Assembly (NCBI GenBank): GCA_024349245.1
Contig: JALDNG010000819.1
Span: 1-64,000 of the forward strand
DNA length: 64,000 nucleotides
Source of the DNA: Neodontobutis hainanensis
Lineage: Eukaryota > Chordata > Actinopteri > Gobiiformes > Odontobutidae
Reading direction: 5' to 3'
The position numbers and the translations under genes were made by a program. Each line of letters starts with the position of its first letter. Positions within the stretch are counted from its first letter, which is position 1. This document shows, piece after piece, positions 42,801 to 56,384 of the stretch. A model generated the notes under the pieces. The model was not told the origin of the DNA, did no database searches, and saw only the letters and a list, made by a program, of their open reading frames with translations.

Positions 42801-45800
42801 GAGGCCACCGAGAGTTCAGAGGAGGCAGAAAGACAGAGAACCCAGAGGAGATAGAGGAATAGAGAGACAAGAGGAGGCAGAGGCCACAGAGAGACCAGAG
42901 GAAGCAGAGGTCACAGAGAGACCAGAGCAGGCAGAGAGTCCAGAGGAGTCAGAGGCCACAGAGAGACCAGAGGAGGCAGCGGAGGCAGAGAGACCAGAGG
43001 AGGCAGAGGCCAGAGAGAGACCAGTAGGCAGAGGCCACAGAGAGACAAGAGGAGGCAGAGGAGGCAGAGAGACTAGAGGAGGCAGAGAGGCAGAGAGACC
43101 AGAGGAGGAAGAGAGACCAGAGAGTCTAGAGGAGACAGATAAGTCAGAGAGACTAGTGGAGGTAGAGGCCAGAGGAGAGGAGGAGACAGAGGCCACAGAG
43201 AGACGAGGAGGCAAAGGCCACTGAGAGACCAGGGAGGCAGAGGAGACAGAGAGACCAGAGGAGGCAGAGGCCACAGAGAGACGAGAGGAGGCACAGGACA
43301 CAGACAGACCAGAGGAGGCAGAGGAGGTAGAGAGACCAGTGGAGGCAGAGGAGACAGAGAGACCAGAGAGGAGGCAGAGGCCACAGAGAATCCAGAGGAG
43401 GCATAGGCCACAGAGAGACCAGAGGATTGCAGAGGTCACAGAGAGACCAGTGGAGGCAGAGAGCAGAGGAGGCAGAGGACACAGACAGTCCAGAGGAGGC
43501 AGAGGCCACAGAGAGACCAGAGGAGGCAGAGAGACCAGAGGAGACAGAGGAGACAGAGAGACCAGAGGATTCAGAGGCCACAGAGAGGCAGAGGAGGCAG
43601 AGGACACAGACAGACCAGAGGAGGCAGAGGCCACAGAGAGACTAGAGGAGGCAGAGGAGGCAGAGAGACAGAGGAGCAGAGGAGAGAGACCAGAGGAGGT
43701 AGAGGCCACAGAGAGACCAGAGGAGGCAGAGGACACAGACAGACCAGAGGAGGCAGAGGCCACAGAGAGACTAAGCGGAGGCAGAGGAGACAGAGAGACC
43801 AGAGGAGGCAGAGGCCACAGAGAGACGAGAGGAAGCAGAGGAGGCAGAGAGACCAGAGGAGGCAGAGGCCACAGAAAGACCAGGGGAGGCAAGGAGAGTC
43901 TTGAGGAGGCAGAGGCCACAGAGAGACCAGAGGAGGCAGAGGAGGCAGAGAGACCAGAAAAGGCAGATGCCTCAGAGAGACCAGAGTAGGCAGCGGCCAG
44001 AGAGAGACCAGAAGGCAGAGGCCACAGAGAGACCAGAGCAGGCTGAGGCCACAGAGAGACCAGAGGAGGCAGAGAGACAGAGAGACCAGAGGAGGCAGTT
44101 AGAGCAGAGGAGGCAGAGGAGGGAGAGAGACCAGAGGAGGCAGAGGCCACAGAGTGATTAGAGGAGGCAGAGGAGACAAAGAGACCAGAGGAGGCAGAAG
44201 ACACAGAGAGACCAGAGGAGGCAGAGGCCACAGAGAGACTAGAGATAGGCAGAGGCTACAGAGAGACCAGAGGAGGCAGAGGCCACAGAGAGACCAGTGG
44301 AGGTAGAGAGAGCAGAGGAGGCAGAGAAGGCAGAGAGACCAGTGGAGGCAGAGGAGACAGAGTGACCAGAGGAGGCAGAGGCCACAGAGAGACCAGAGGA
44401 GGCAGAGGACACAGAGAGACCAGAGGAGGCAGAGAGAGCAGAGGAGGCAGAGAAGGCAGAGAGACCAGTGGAGGCAGAGGAGACAGAGAGACCAGAGGAG
44501 GCAGAGCCCAGAGAGAGACCAGAGGAGGCAGAGGCCATAGAGAGACCAGAGTAGGGAGGAGGCAGAGAGAGACCAGAGGAGGCAGAGGAGGCAGAGAGAC
44601 CAGAGGAGGCAGAGGCCAAGAGAGAGACCAGAGGAGGCAGAGGCCACAGAGAGACCAGAGGAGGCAGAGAGAGAGGAGGCAGAGAGACCAGAGGAGGCAG
44701 AGAGCCACAGAGACAGAGGAGGCAGAGGCCACAGAGAGACCAGAGGAGGCAGAGAAACCAGAGGAGGCAGAGAGACCAGAGGAGTTTGAGGAGAAAGAGA
44801 GACCAGAAGAGGCAAAGGAGACAGAGAGACCAGAAAAGGCAGATGCTTCAGAGAGACCAGAGGAGGCAGATGCCTCAGAGAGACCAGAGCAGGCAGCGGC
44901 CAAAGAGAGACCAGAGAAGGCAGAGGCCACAGAGAGACCAGAGGAGGCAGAGGAGGCAGAGGACACAGACAGACCAGAGGAGGGAGAGGCCACAGAGAGA
45001 CCAGAGGAGGCAGAGAGACCAGAGGAGGCAGAGGAGACAGAGAGACCAGAGGAGGCAGAGGCCACAGAGAGACCAGAGGAGGCAGAGGACACCCACAGAC
45101 CAGAGGAGGCAGAGGCCACAGAGAGACCAGAGGAGGCAGAGGAGACAGAGAGACCAGAGGAGGCAGAGGCCACAGAGAGAGAGGAAGCAGAGGAGGCAGA
45201 GAGACCAGAGGAGGCAGAGGCCACAGAAAGACCAGGGAGGCAAGGAGAGTCTAGAGGAGACAGAGGCCACAGAGAGACCAGGAGAGGCAGAAGAGGCAGA
45301 GAGACCAGAAAAGGCAGATGCCTCAGAGAGACCAGAGTAGGCAGCGGCCAGAGAGAGACCAGAGAAGGCAGACAGAGAGACCAGAGGAGGCTGAGGCCAC
45401 AGAGGCGAGAGGAAGCAGAAAAGGCAGAGAGACCAGGAGGCAGAGGCAACAGAAAGACCAGAAGAGGCAGATAGTCCAGAGGATGCAGAGGCCAGATAGA
45501 GACCAGAGGAGGCAGAGGCCACAGAGAGACGCAGGAGCAGAGGCAGAGAGACCAGAGGAGGCAGAGAGACCAGAGAGACCAGAGGAGGCAGACAGGACAA
45601 GAGAGGCAGAGGAGGCCACAGAGAGACCAGAGGAGGCAGAGGAGGCAGAGAGAGACCAGAGAGACCAGAGGAGGCAGAGGCCAGAGAGGGATGAGCGAGC
45701 AGAGGCAATAGAGAGGCAGAGAGGCCAGAGAGACCAGAGGAGGCAGAAGGAGGCAGAGAGACAAGGAGGCAGAGGCCAGAGAGACCAGTGGAGGTAGAGA

Positions 45801-48800
45801 AAGCAGAGGAGGCAGAGAAGGCAGAGAGACCAGTGGAGGCAGAGGAGACAGAGAGACCAGAGGAGGCAGAGGGCAGAGAGGCCACAGGAGGCAGAGGCCA
45901 TCGAGAGTTCAGAGAAGGAAGAAATACAGAGAGACCAAAGGAGGCAGAGGATTAGAGAACGCATAGGAGGCAGAGAGACCAGAAAAGGCAGATGGCACAG
46001 AGAGACCAGAGGAGCCAGCGCAGCAGAGAGACCAGAGGAGGCAGAGAGACCAGAGAAGGCAGAGGACACAAAGAGACCAGAAGAGGCAGAGAGACAGAGA
46101 GACCAGAGGAGGCAGTTAGAGCAGAGGAGGCAGAGGAGGCAGAGAGACCAGAGGAGGCAGAGGCCACAGAGTGACTAGAGGAGGCAGAGGAGACAGAGAG
46201 ACCAGAGGAGGCAGAGGCCACAGAGAGACGAGAGGAAGCAAAGGAGGCAGAGAGACCAGAGGAGGCAGAGGCCACAGAAAGACCAGGGAGGCAAGGAGAG
46301 TCTAGAGGAGACAGAGGCCACAGAGAGACCAGGAGAGACAGAAGAGGCAGAGAGACCAGAAAAGGCAGATGCCTCAGAGAGACCAGAGTAGGCAGCGGCC
46401 AGAGAGAGACCAAAGAAGGCAGAGGCCACAGAGAGACCAGAGGAGGCTGAGGCCACAGAGAGGCGAGAGGAAGCAGAAAAGGCAGAGAGACCAGAGGAGG
46501 CAGAGGCCACAGAGAGACCAAAGGAAGCAGAGGCAATAGAGAGACCAGTGGAGGCAGAGAGACCAGAGGGGGAATAGGAGGAAGACAGACAAGGCAGCGG
46601 CCACAGAGAGACCAGAGGAGGCAGAGGCCATAGAGAGGCCAGAGGAGGCAGAGGCCACAGAGAGTTCAGAGGAGGCAGAGGAGACAGAGAGACCAGAGGA
46701 GGCAGAGGCCACAGAGGGATGAGCGGAAGCAGAGGCAATAGAGAGGCCAGTGGAGGCAGAGGCCACAGAGAGACGAGGAGGAAGCAAAGGAGGCAGAGAG
46801 ACCAGAGGAGGCAGAGGCCACAGAAAGACCAGGGAGGCAAGGAGAGTCTAGAGGAGACAGAGGCCACAGAGAGACCAGGAGAGACAGAAGAGGCAGAGAG
46901 ACCAGAAAAGGCAGATGCCTCAGAGAGACCAGAGCAGGCAGCAGAGAGACCAGAGAAGGCAGAGGCCACAGAGAGACCAGAGGAGGCTGAGGCCACAGAG
47001 AGGCGAGAGGAAGCAGAAAAGGCAGAGAGACCAGAGGAGGCAGAGGCCACAGAGAGACCAAAGGAAGCAGAGGCAATAGAGAGACCAGTGGAGGCAGAGA
47101 GACCAGAGGGGGAATAGGAGGAAGACAGACAAGGCAGCGGCCACAGAGAGACCAGAGGAGGCAGAGGCCAGAGAGGCCAGAGGAGGCAGAGGCCACAGAG
47201 AGTTCAGAGGAGGCAGAGGAGACAGAGAGACCAGAGGAGGCAGAGGCCACAGAGGGATGAGCGGAAGCAGAGGCAATAGAGAGGCCAGTGGAGGCAGAGA
47301 GACCAGAGGGGCATAGGAGGCAGACAGACAAGACAAGGCAGCGGCCACAGAGAGACCAGAGGAGGCAGAGGCCACAGGCAGAGGACCAGAGGAGGCAGAG
47401 GAGGCAGAGAGACCAGAGAGGCAGAGGAGGCAGAGAAGAGAGACCAGAGGAGGCAGAGGCCACAGAGAGACCAGAGAGGAGGCAGAGGAGACAGAGAGAC
47501 CAGAGGAGGCAGAGAGGCCACAGAGAGACCAGAGGAGGCAGAGCAGAGGCCACAGAGAATCCAAAAGAGACATAGGCCAAAGAGAGACCAGAGGAGGCAT
47601 GCAGAGGTCACAGAGAGACCAGTGGAGGTAGAGAGAGCAGAGGAGGCAGAGAAGCAGAGAGACCAGTGGAGGCAGAGGAGACAGAGAGACCAGAGGAGGC
47701 AACGGGGCAGAGAGGCCAGAGGAGGCAGAGGCAACCGAGAGTTCAGAGGAGGAAGAAAGACAGAGAGACCAAAGGAGGCAGAGAGATTAGAGGACGCAGG
47801 TGGCAGAGAGACCAGAAAAGGCAGATGCCACAGAGAGACCAGAGGAGCCAGCGGCAGCAGAGTGACCAGAGGAGGCAGAGAGACCAGAGAAGGCAGAGGA
47901 CACAAAGAGACCAGAGGAGGCAGAGGCCACAGAGTGACTATAGGAGGCAGAGGAGACAAAGAGACCAGAGGAGGCAGAGGCCACAGAGAGACCGAGAGGA
48001 GGCAGAGGCAATAAAGAGACCAGATGGAGGCAGTGAGACCAGAGGAGGCAGATACAGAGAGACCAGAGGAGGAAGAGGCGACAAAGAGACTAGAGGAGAC
48101 AGATAAGTCAGAGAGACTAGTGGAGGTAGAGGCCAGAGAGAGGCAGAGACCAGTGGAGGCAGAGGAGACAGAGAGACCAGAGGAGGCAGAGGCCACAGAG
48201 AATCCAGAGGAGGCAGAGGCCACAGAGAGACCAGAGGATCAGAGGTCACAGAGAGACCAGTGGAGGTAGAGAGATCAGAGGAGGCAGAGAAGGCAGAGAG
48301 ACCAGTGGAGGCAGGGGAGACAGAGAGAGCAAGGGAGGCAGAGGTCACATAGAGATGAGAGGAAGCAGAGGAGGCAGAGAGACCAGAGGAGGCAGAGGCA
48401 ACAGAGAGACCAGAGGAGGCACAGGCAATAGAGAGACCAGTAGAGGCAGAGAGACCAGAGGGGCATATGAGGCAGACAGACAAGACAAGGCAGCGGCCAC
48501 AGAGAGACCAGAGGAGGCAGAGGCCACAGTGAGAGGCAGAGGCAGAGGCCACCGAGAGTTCAGAGGCCACCGAGAGTTCAGAGGAGGCAGAAAGACAGAG
48601 AGGCAAGAGGAGGCAGAGAGACGAGAGGATGCAGAGGAGGCAGAGAGAGCAGAGGAGACCGAGGCCACAGAGAGACCAGAAGAGGTAGAGGCCACAGAGA
48701 GATGAGAGGAGGCAGACGAGAAGAGAGAGCAGAGGAGGCAGAGGCCACAGAGAATCCAAAAGAGACATAGGCCAAAGAGAGACCAGAGGGAATGCAGAGG

Positions 48801-51726
48801 TCACAGAGAGACCAGTGGAGGTAGAGAGAGCAGAGGAGGCAGAGAAGGCAGAGAGACCAGTGGAGGCAGAGGAGACAGAGAGACCAGAGGAGGCAACGGG
48901 GCAGAGAGGCCAGAGGAGGCAGAGGCCACCGAGAGTTCAGAGGAGGAAGAAAGACAGAGAGACCAAAGGAGGCAGAGAGATTAGAGGACATAGGTGGCAG
49001 AGAGACCAGAAAAGGCAGATGCCACAGAGAGACCAGAGGAGCCAGCGGCAGCAGAGTGACCAGAGGAGGCAGAGAGACCAGAGGCAGAGGACAGAGAGAC
49101 CAGAGAGACCAGAGGAGGCAGAAGCCACAGAGTGACTATAGGAGGCAGAGGAGACAAAGAGACCAGAGAGGCAGAGGAGGCAGGCCACAGAGAGACGAGA
49201 GGAGGCAGAGGCAATAAAGAGACCAGTGGAGGCAGTGAGACCAGAGGAGGCAGATACCACAGAGAGACCAGAGGAGGAAGAGGCGACAAAGAGACTAGAG
49301 GAGACAGATAAGTCAGAGAGACTAGTGGAGGTAGAGGCCAGAGAGAGAGCAGAGGAGGCAGAGGCCACAGAGAGACGAGTGGAGTCAAAGGCCACTGAGA
49401 GACCAGTGGAGGCAGAGGAGACAGAGAGACCAGAGGAGGCAGAGGCCACAGAGAATCCAGAGGAGGCATCGGCCACAGAGAGACCAGAGGATTGCAGAGG
49501 TCACAGAGAGACCAGTGGGGGTAGAGAGATCAGAGGAGGCAGAGAAGGCAGAGAGACCAGTGGAGGCAGGGGAGACAGAGAGCAAGGGAGGCAGAGGTCA
49601 CATAGAGACGAGAGGAAGCAGAGGAGGCAGAGAGACCAGAGGAGGCAGAGGCAACAGAGAGACCAGAGGAGGCACAGGCAATAGAGAGACCAGTAGAAAA
49701 AGAGAGACCAGAGGGGCAGAGGAGGCAGAGAGACAAGAGAAGACAGAGGCCACAGAGAGACCAGAGGAGGCAGAGGCCACAGAGAGACCAGAGGAGGCAG
49801 AGGAGGCAGAGAGACCAGAGGAGGCAGACGAGACAGAGAGACGAGAGGAAGCAGGGGAGGCAGAGAGTCTAGAGGAGGCAGAGGCCACAGAAAGACTAGA
49901 AGAGGCAGAGGTCACAGAGAGACCAGAGGAGGCAGAGGAGGCAGAAAGACCAGAAAGGCAGATGCCACAGAGAGACCAGTGGAGGCAGCGGCCAGAGAGA
50001 GAGCAGAGAAGGCAGAGGCCACAGAGAGACCATAGGAGGCAGAGGCAATAGAGAGACCAGATGATACAGAGAGACAGAGAGACCAGAGGAGGAAGTTAAA
50101 GCAGAGGAGGCAGAGAAAGCAGAGAGACCAGAGGAGGCAGAGGCCACACAGTGACTAGAGGAGGCAGAGGAGACAAAAAGACCAGAGGAGGCAGAGGCCA
50201 CACAGACCAGAGGAGGCAGAGGAGGCAGAGAGACCAGAGGAGGCAGAGGAGACAGAGAGACGAGAGGAAGCAGGGGAGGCAGAGAGACTAGAGGAGGCAG
50301 AGGAGACAGAGAGAGGAGAGGAAGCAGGCAGAGAGACAGAGGAGGCAGAGAGACAGAAGACCAGAGGAGGCAGAGGCCACAGAAAGACCAGAGAGACAGA
50401 GAGTCCAGAGAGACCAGAGCAGAGGCCACAGAGAGACCAGAAGAGGCAGAGGTCACAGAGAGACCAGAAGAGGCAGAGGCCACAGAGACACCACAGGAGG
50501 CAGAGGCCACAGAGAGACCAGTGGAGGTAGAGAGAGTAGAGGAGGCAGAGAAGGCAGAGAGACCGGTGGAGGCAGGGGAGACAGAGAGAGCAGAGTAGGC
50601 AGAGGCCACAGAGAGACGAGAGGAAGCAGAGGAGGCAAAGAGACCAGACGAGGCAGTTAGAGGAGAGGAGGCAGAGGAGACAGAGAGACCAGAGGACGAA
50701 GAGGCCACAGAGTGACTAGAGGAGGCAGAGGGGACAAAGAGACCAGAGGAGGCAGAGGCCACAGAGTGACCAGAGGAGGCAGAGGCAATTGAGAGACCAG
50801 TGGAGGCAGAGAGCAGAGGAAGCAGAGGAGGCAGAGAGACCAGAGGAGGCAGAGGCCACAAAAGACCAGAGGAGGCAGAGAGTCCAGAGGAGGCAGAGGC
50901 CACAGAGAGGCCAGAGGAGGTATAGGCCACAGAGAGACCAGAGGAGGCAGAGGCCACAGAAAGACCACAGGAGGCAGAGGCCACAGAGAGACCAGAGGAG
51001 GCAGTTAGAGCAGCGGAGGCATAGAGACCAGAGGAGGCAGAGGCCACAAAGAGACCAAATGAGGCAGAGAGTCCAGAGGAGGCAGAGGCCACAGAGTGAC
51101 TAGAGGAGGCAGAGGCAAAAAAGAGAGCAGTGGAGGCAGAGAGACTAGAGGTGTCAGAGGAGGCAGAGAGTCAAGAGAAGGCAGAGGCCACAGAGAGACC
51201 AGAGTAGGCAGAGGCCACAGAGAGACGAGAGGAGGCATAGGAGATAGAGAGAGCAGAAGAGGAAGAGGCCACAGTTAGACCAGAGGGGAAGAGGCCACCG
51301 AGAGTTCAGAGGAGGCAGAAAGACAGAGAGCCCAGAGGAGGCAGAGAGACGAGAGGATGCAGAGGATGCAGAGAGACCAAAGGAGACAGAGGCCACAGAC
51401 AGACCAGAGGAGATAGAGGAATAGAGAGTCCAGAGGAGGCAGAGGCCACAGAGAGGCTAGAGGAGGTAGAGGCCAAAGAGAGACCAGAGGAGGCAGAGGA
51501 GGCAGAGAGACCAGAAAAGGCAAATGCCACAGAGAGACCAGAGGAGGCAGCGGCGACAGAGAGACCAGAAGAGGCAGTTAGAGCAGCGGAGGCAGAGAGA
51601 CCAGAGGAGGCAGAGGCCACAGAGAGACCAGAGGAGGCAGAGAGTCCAGAGGAGGCAGAGGCAACAGAGTGACTAGAGGAGGCAGAGGAGACAAAGAGAC
51701 CAGAGGAGTCAGAGGCCACAGACAGA
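36893..51726 (+). repeat. 27-bp minisatellite, right block (purine-rich on + strand)
   Basis: About 14.8 kb of units ACCAGAGGAGGC then AGAGGCCACAGAGAG, with 18- and 27-base variants (CAGAGGAGGCAGAGGAGG, GACGAGAGGAAGCAG, CAGTGGAGGCAGAGAG). Higher-order copies are visible: a block at 46,228-46,590 repeats at about 46,788-47,130; a block near 47,557-48,470 repeats near 48,752-49,690; and about 41,050-42,600 repeats at about 50,100-51,670, offset near 9.1 kb. Long frames on both strands (for example 36,886-38,994 on -) are repeat translation. Ends at GCCACAGACAG, where the 23-bp satellite starts. Confidence 0.95.
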
Positions 51727-54634
51727 GGTGCAGTTGTACAGACTGTAGATGTGTAGTAGAACAGACTGTAGACGTTTATCAGAACAGACTGTAGACGTGC
51801 AATAGAACAGACTGTAGATGAGCAGTAGTACAGACTGTAGACTTGCATTAGAAAAGACTGTAGATGTGCATTAGAACAGACTGTAGATGTGCAGTAAAAA
51901 ACTGTAGACGTGCAGTTGAACAGACTATAGATGTGCATTTGAACAGATGTCAGAGCAGCAGTAGTACAGACTCTAGATTGGCTTTAGAACAGACTGTAGA
52001 TGAGCTTTAGAACAGACTGTAAATGTCCAGTAGAACAGACTGACAATTAGAACAGATTGTAGATTTGCAGTAAAACAGACTGTAGACGTGCAGGTGAACA
52101 GAAATAAGAGCAGCAGTAGTACAGACTCTAGAATTACCTTAGAACAGACTGTAGATGAGCAATAGAAATGACTGTAAGCGTCCAGTAGAACAGACTGACA
52201 ATGTGCAGATAGAATAGACTCTAGAGCTGCAGTAGTACAGACTGTAGATGAGCAAATTAGAACAGACTGTATATGAGTATTAGAAAACACTGTAGACATG
52301 CATTTATAACAGACTGTAGAGGTGCAGTAATACAGACTGTAGACGAGCATTAGAACAGACTGTAGAGGTGCAGTAACAGACTGTAGACTTGCAGTTGAAT
52401 TTATTAGAAGAGATTTTAGACCTGCAGTAGAAAAGACCGTAGATGAGCAGTAGTAAAGACTGTAGACTTGACATTAGAACAGACTGTAGATGTGCATTAA
52501 AACAGACTGTAGAAGTGCAGTAGTAGAGACTGCAGTAGAGCAGTAGAACAGACTGTAGATGAGCAGTTAGATCAGACTGTAGACATTGCAGTAGAACAGA
52601 CTGTAGATGTGCAGTAGAACAGACTGTAGATATGCAGTAAAAAGACTGTTGAAGTGCAGCAGAACAGACTTCAGTAGAGCAGAGGTACAGACTGTAAAAT
52701 GGCATTAGAACAGACTGTAGACTTGGAGTTGAAGAGACTTCAGAGCAGCAGCAGTAGTACAGACTCTAGTTTGGCTTTAGAACTGACTGTAGACGAGCAT
52801 TAGAACAGACTGTAAAGCAGTAGAACAGACTGTAGATGTGCATTAGAACAGACTGTAGACGTGCAATAGAACAGACTGTAAGTGCGAGCATTAGAACAGA
52901 TTGTAGACGTGTAGTAGAACAGTCTGTATTTGTGCAGTTTACAGACTAAAGACCTGCATTAGAACAGACTGTGGACGAGCATTAGAACAGACAATGTAGA
53001 TGAGCATAAGAACATAACTGTAGTTGTGAAGTAGAACAAATTGTAGAGATGCAGTAGTACAGAATGTCGACAATTATCACAACAGTTTATAGTAGCAGTA
53101 GAACAGACTGTAGACTTGCATTAGAACAGACTGTAGATGTGCAGTAGAACAAACTGTAGATGTGCAGTAGAACAGACTGTAGAGGTGCAGTAGTACAGAA
53201 AGTTGACAATTATGAAAAGAGACTGTAGACGTGCAGTAGAACAGACTCTAGACAATTATTAGAAAAGACTGTAGACATCCAGTAGAACAGACTGTAGATG
53301 TGCATTAGAGGAAGACTGTAGACGTTTATTAAAAGAGACTGTAGATGTGCAGTAGAACAGACTGTAGACGTGCAATAGAACAGACTGTAGTGGTGCAGTT
53401 GAACAGATTGTAGACGTGCAGTTGAACAGACTTCATAGCAGCAGTAGTACAGACTCTAGAATGGCTTTAGAACAGACTTGTAGACGAGCATTAGAACTGA
53501 CTGTAGATGACCATTAGAACAGACTGTACATGTGCAGTAGAAGAGATTGTAGATGTGCAGTAGAACAGACTGTGGAGCCGCAGTAGTACACACTCTAGAC
53601 TGGCATTAGAACAGATTGTAGATGTGCATTAGAACAGACTGTAGATGTTCAGAGGAATAGACTTTAGTGGTGCAGTAGTTCAGACTGTAGACGAGCATTA
53701 GAACAGACTGTACATGAGTATTAGAAAAGACTGTAGACATGTTTTAGAACAGACTGTAGAGGTGCAGTAGTACAGACTCTAGACGACCATTAGAACAAAC
53801 TGTAGATGTGCATTATAACAGAAAGTTGACAATTATTAAAAGAGACTGTAGACGTGCAGTATAACAGACTCTAGACAATTATTATCTATTAATAATAGAA
53901 AAGACTGTAGAGGTGCAGTTGAACAGACTGTAGATGTGCAGTTGAATAGACTTCAGAGCAGAAGTAGAACAGACTCTAAATTGGCTTTGGAACAGACTGT
54001 AGACGAGCATTAGAACAAACAGTAAACAACCTGTGTGACTGAACAGACAGACTGAATGTGCAGAGAAGAATAGACTCTAGACTGTAGAGCAGTAGAACAG
54101 ACTGTAGATGAGCAGTAGTACAGACATTAGACGTGCATTAGAAAAGACTGTAGATGTGCATTAGAACAGACTTTAAAAGTGCAGTAGTATAGACTGTAGA
54201 TATGCAGTAGAACAGACTGTAGAAGTTTATCAGAACAGACTGTAGACGTGCAGAAGAACAGACTGTAGGTGAGCAGTAGTACAAAACTGTAGACTTTCAT
54301 TAGAACAGACTCTAGATGTGCATTAGAACAGACTGTATATGAGCAGTAAAACAGACTGTAGACCTGCAAAAGAACAGACCGTAGATGAGTAGTAAAACAG
54401 ACTGTAGACTTGCATTAGAAATGACTGTAAACATCCAGTAAAACAGACTGACAATGTGCAGAAGACAGCATTACTACAGACTGTACATGAGCATTAGAAC
54501 AGACTGTATATGAGTATTAGAAAACACTGTAGACATGCTTTAGAACAGACTCTAGAGGTGCAGTTTAACAGATTGTGGACGAGCATTAGAACAGACTGTA
54601 TATGAGTATTAGAAAACACTCTAGACATGCTTTA
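51727..54634 (+). repeat. 23-bp satellite, first block
   Basis: Tandem units of GTGCAGTAGAAC then AGACTGTAGAT (23 bases), alternating with GAGCATTAGAAC, GTGCATTAGAAC and GTGCAGTAGTAC variants. Interrupted at 54,634 by a LINE. The first ~600 bases (51,727-52,340) are a close copy of about 61,713-62,330. Confidence 0.95.
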
Positions 54635-54830
54635 TAATAATAATAATAATAAATTTTATTTGTAATGCACTTTACATTTGTACAATCTCAAAGTGCTACA
54701 GCGCATATCAAAGTAATTCAATATAAAAAGAAAACAAAGCAGCGAAAAACCTAAAAACGTTCATTGAAAAGCTTTTGTAAAAAGAAATGTTTTTAGGTTG
54801 CGTTAAAAGCATCAGTAGTCTGTGGGGCCC

Positions 54831-55547
54831 TCAGGTAGTCCGGGAGGGTATTCCACAGCCTCGAGCAGCCGATGAAAAGGCCCTATCACCCATGCTGCAA
54901 AGTTTTGTTCTGGGAATTTGGAGGATGTTTGAGTTTGCAGAACGAAGAGTGCGTGCAGAGTGCGAAAAGGTCGGGTGGGTGAGAAGTTCCTGCAGGTAGA
55001 GGGGGGCATGTCCGTGAATACACTGATGGGTGAGGAGGGAAACTTTATACACAATTCTCAGTGAGACAGGGAGCCAGTGAAGAAATTTCAGGATGGGGGT
55101 GATGTGTTCATGCTTGCGCACCCTCATCAGGATTCTGGCAGCGCTATTTTGGATGTACTGAAGTCTCTGGATGCTTTTGCCAGAGATCCCGATGAGGAGT
55201 GCATTACAGTAGTCCAGCCTGGAAGAAACAAAGGCATGTACGAGCTTCTCTGCATCCTCCATGCTGAGTATTGGACGGAGTCTGGCGATGTTCTTGAGAT
55301 GAAAGAATGAGGTCTTGCATAGGTGTTTAATGTGGGTGTCAAAGGTGAGATGAGGATCCATTTTGACACCTAAATTACTGACCGATGTGGAGAGGGATAT
55401 ATTATGGCCGGAAAAAGTGATGCTAGTGATGGTTGAAGTGCGAAGTTGATGTGGTGTACCAATTAAGATGGCATCAGTTTTAGAGCAATTTAACTGAAGG
55501 AAATTGAGCTTCATCCACATCTCTATCTCCTCCAGGCAGGTGGTCAA
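54831..55547 (-). pseudogene. LINE RT C-terminal part
   Basis: 238-codon frame. Contains MWMKLNFLQLNCSKTDAI (post-YADD RT region, thumb), SVSNLGVKMDPHLTF, SRLDYCNALL, IQRLQYIQNSAARILM and ITPILKFLHWLPV, all standard in L2/Rex1 polyproteins. Separated from the preceding RT part by a frame break at 55,548-55,590. Confidence 0.85.
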
Positions 55548-55587
55548 TGTGGATGTTGGTAGGGAGCAGAGAAAGTGGAGGTTGTCC

Positions 55588-56121
55588 TTAAATACAGCTG
55601 CGTATCATCAGCATAACAATGGAATGATATACCATGTCTACTAATGATTTTACCAAGGGGAGCATGTAAATGGAGAAAAGTGTGGGACCCAGCACAGAGC
55701 CCTGAGGAACACCACAGGTGACATTATGAGTGAGTGATTTGGCTTTGCCCAGGGCAACGTACTCAGTTCTGCCAGTCAGATATGAAATGAACCAGTCAGA
55801 AACATTTTCTGAAAGTCCAATGGTGTATTTCAGGCGGTGTAGAAGAATGTTGTGGTCTACTGTGTCAAAAGCAGCTGTTAGATCTAGCAGGATAAGTAGT
55901 GATGGGGAACCAGTATCTGCCGCCATCAGAAGGTCATTGGTGATCCTGACCAAGGATGTTTCAGTGCTATGACCAGGGCGGAAACCCGACTGAAATTTTT
56001 CAAACAGGTTATTGTTTTTGAGGTGAGTATGAAGTTGTACTGCAACTATTTTTTCCAAAACCTTTGATAGAAATGGTAGGTTTGAGATGGGCCTATAGTT
56101 GCAGAGGACTTCAGGGTCCAT
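55588..56121 (-). pseudogene. LINE RT N-terminal part
   Basis: 177-codon frame with NYRPISNLPFLSKVLEKIV, FEKFQSGFRPGHSTETSL, LILLDLTAAFDTVDH (first catalytic Asp block) and CGVPQGSVLGPTLFSIYMLP. The YADD motif falls just after, across a frameshift (HYHSYADDTQLYL in the neighbouring frame, approximate). Confidence 0.88.
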
Positions 56122-56384
56122 AGTTGTTTTTAAGTAGAGGTTTGATGACAGCGGTTTTTATTATCTTGGTGATAAATGGAGAGACAACAGAGAGGTTGGC
56201 CTTCAGCAGAGTGGAAGGGAAAGGATCCAGGGCACAGGTGGCCGGCTTCATCTTTCTGATAACATCCTCCACTTCTTCCTGTGTGACATCAGTGAAAGAG
56301 CTGAGGGCTGGACAATCTTCAATGCTGGATCTTCCGTTGGAGGAGGCAGAGCAGCAGTGGTAGTGAGTTGAGAGCGGATATTAT

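Noticed and set aside
54787..55310. Short + strand frames inside the LINE.
   Set aside because: Antisense shadows of the RT coding region on -.
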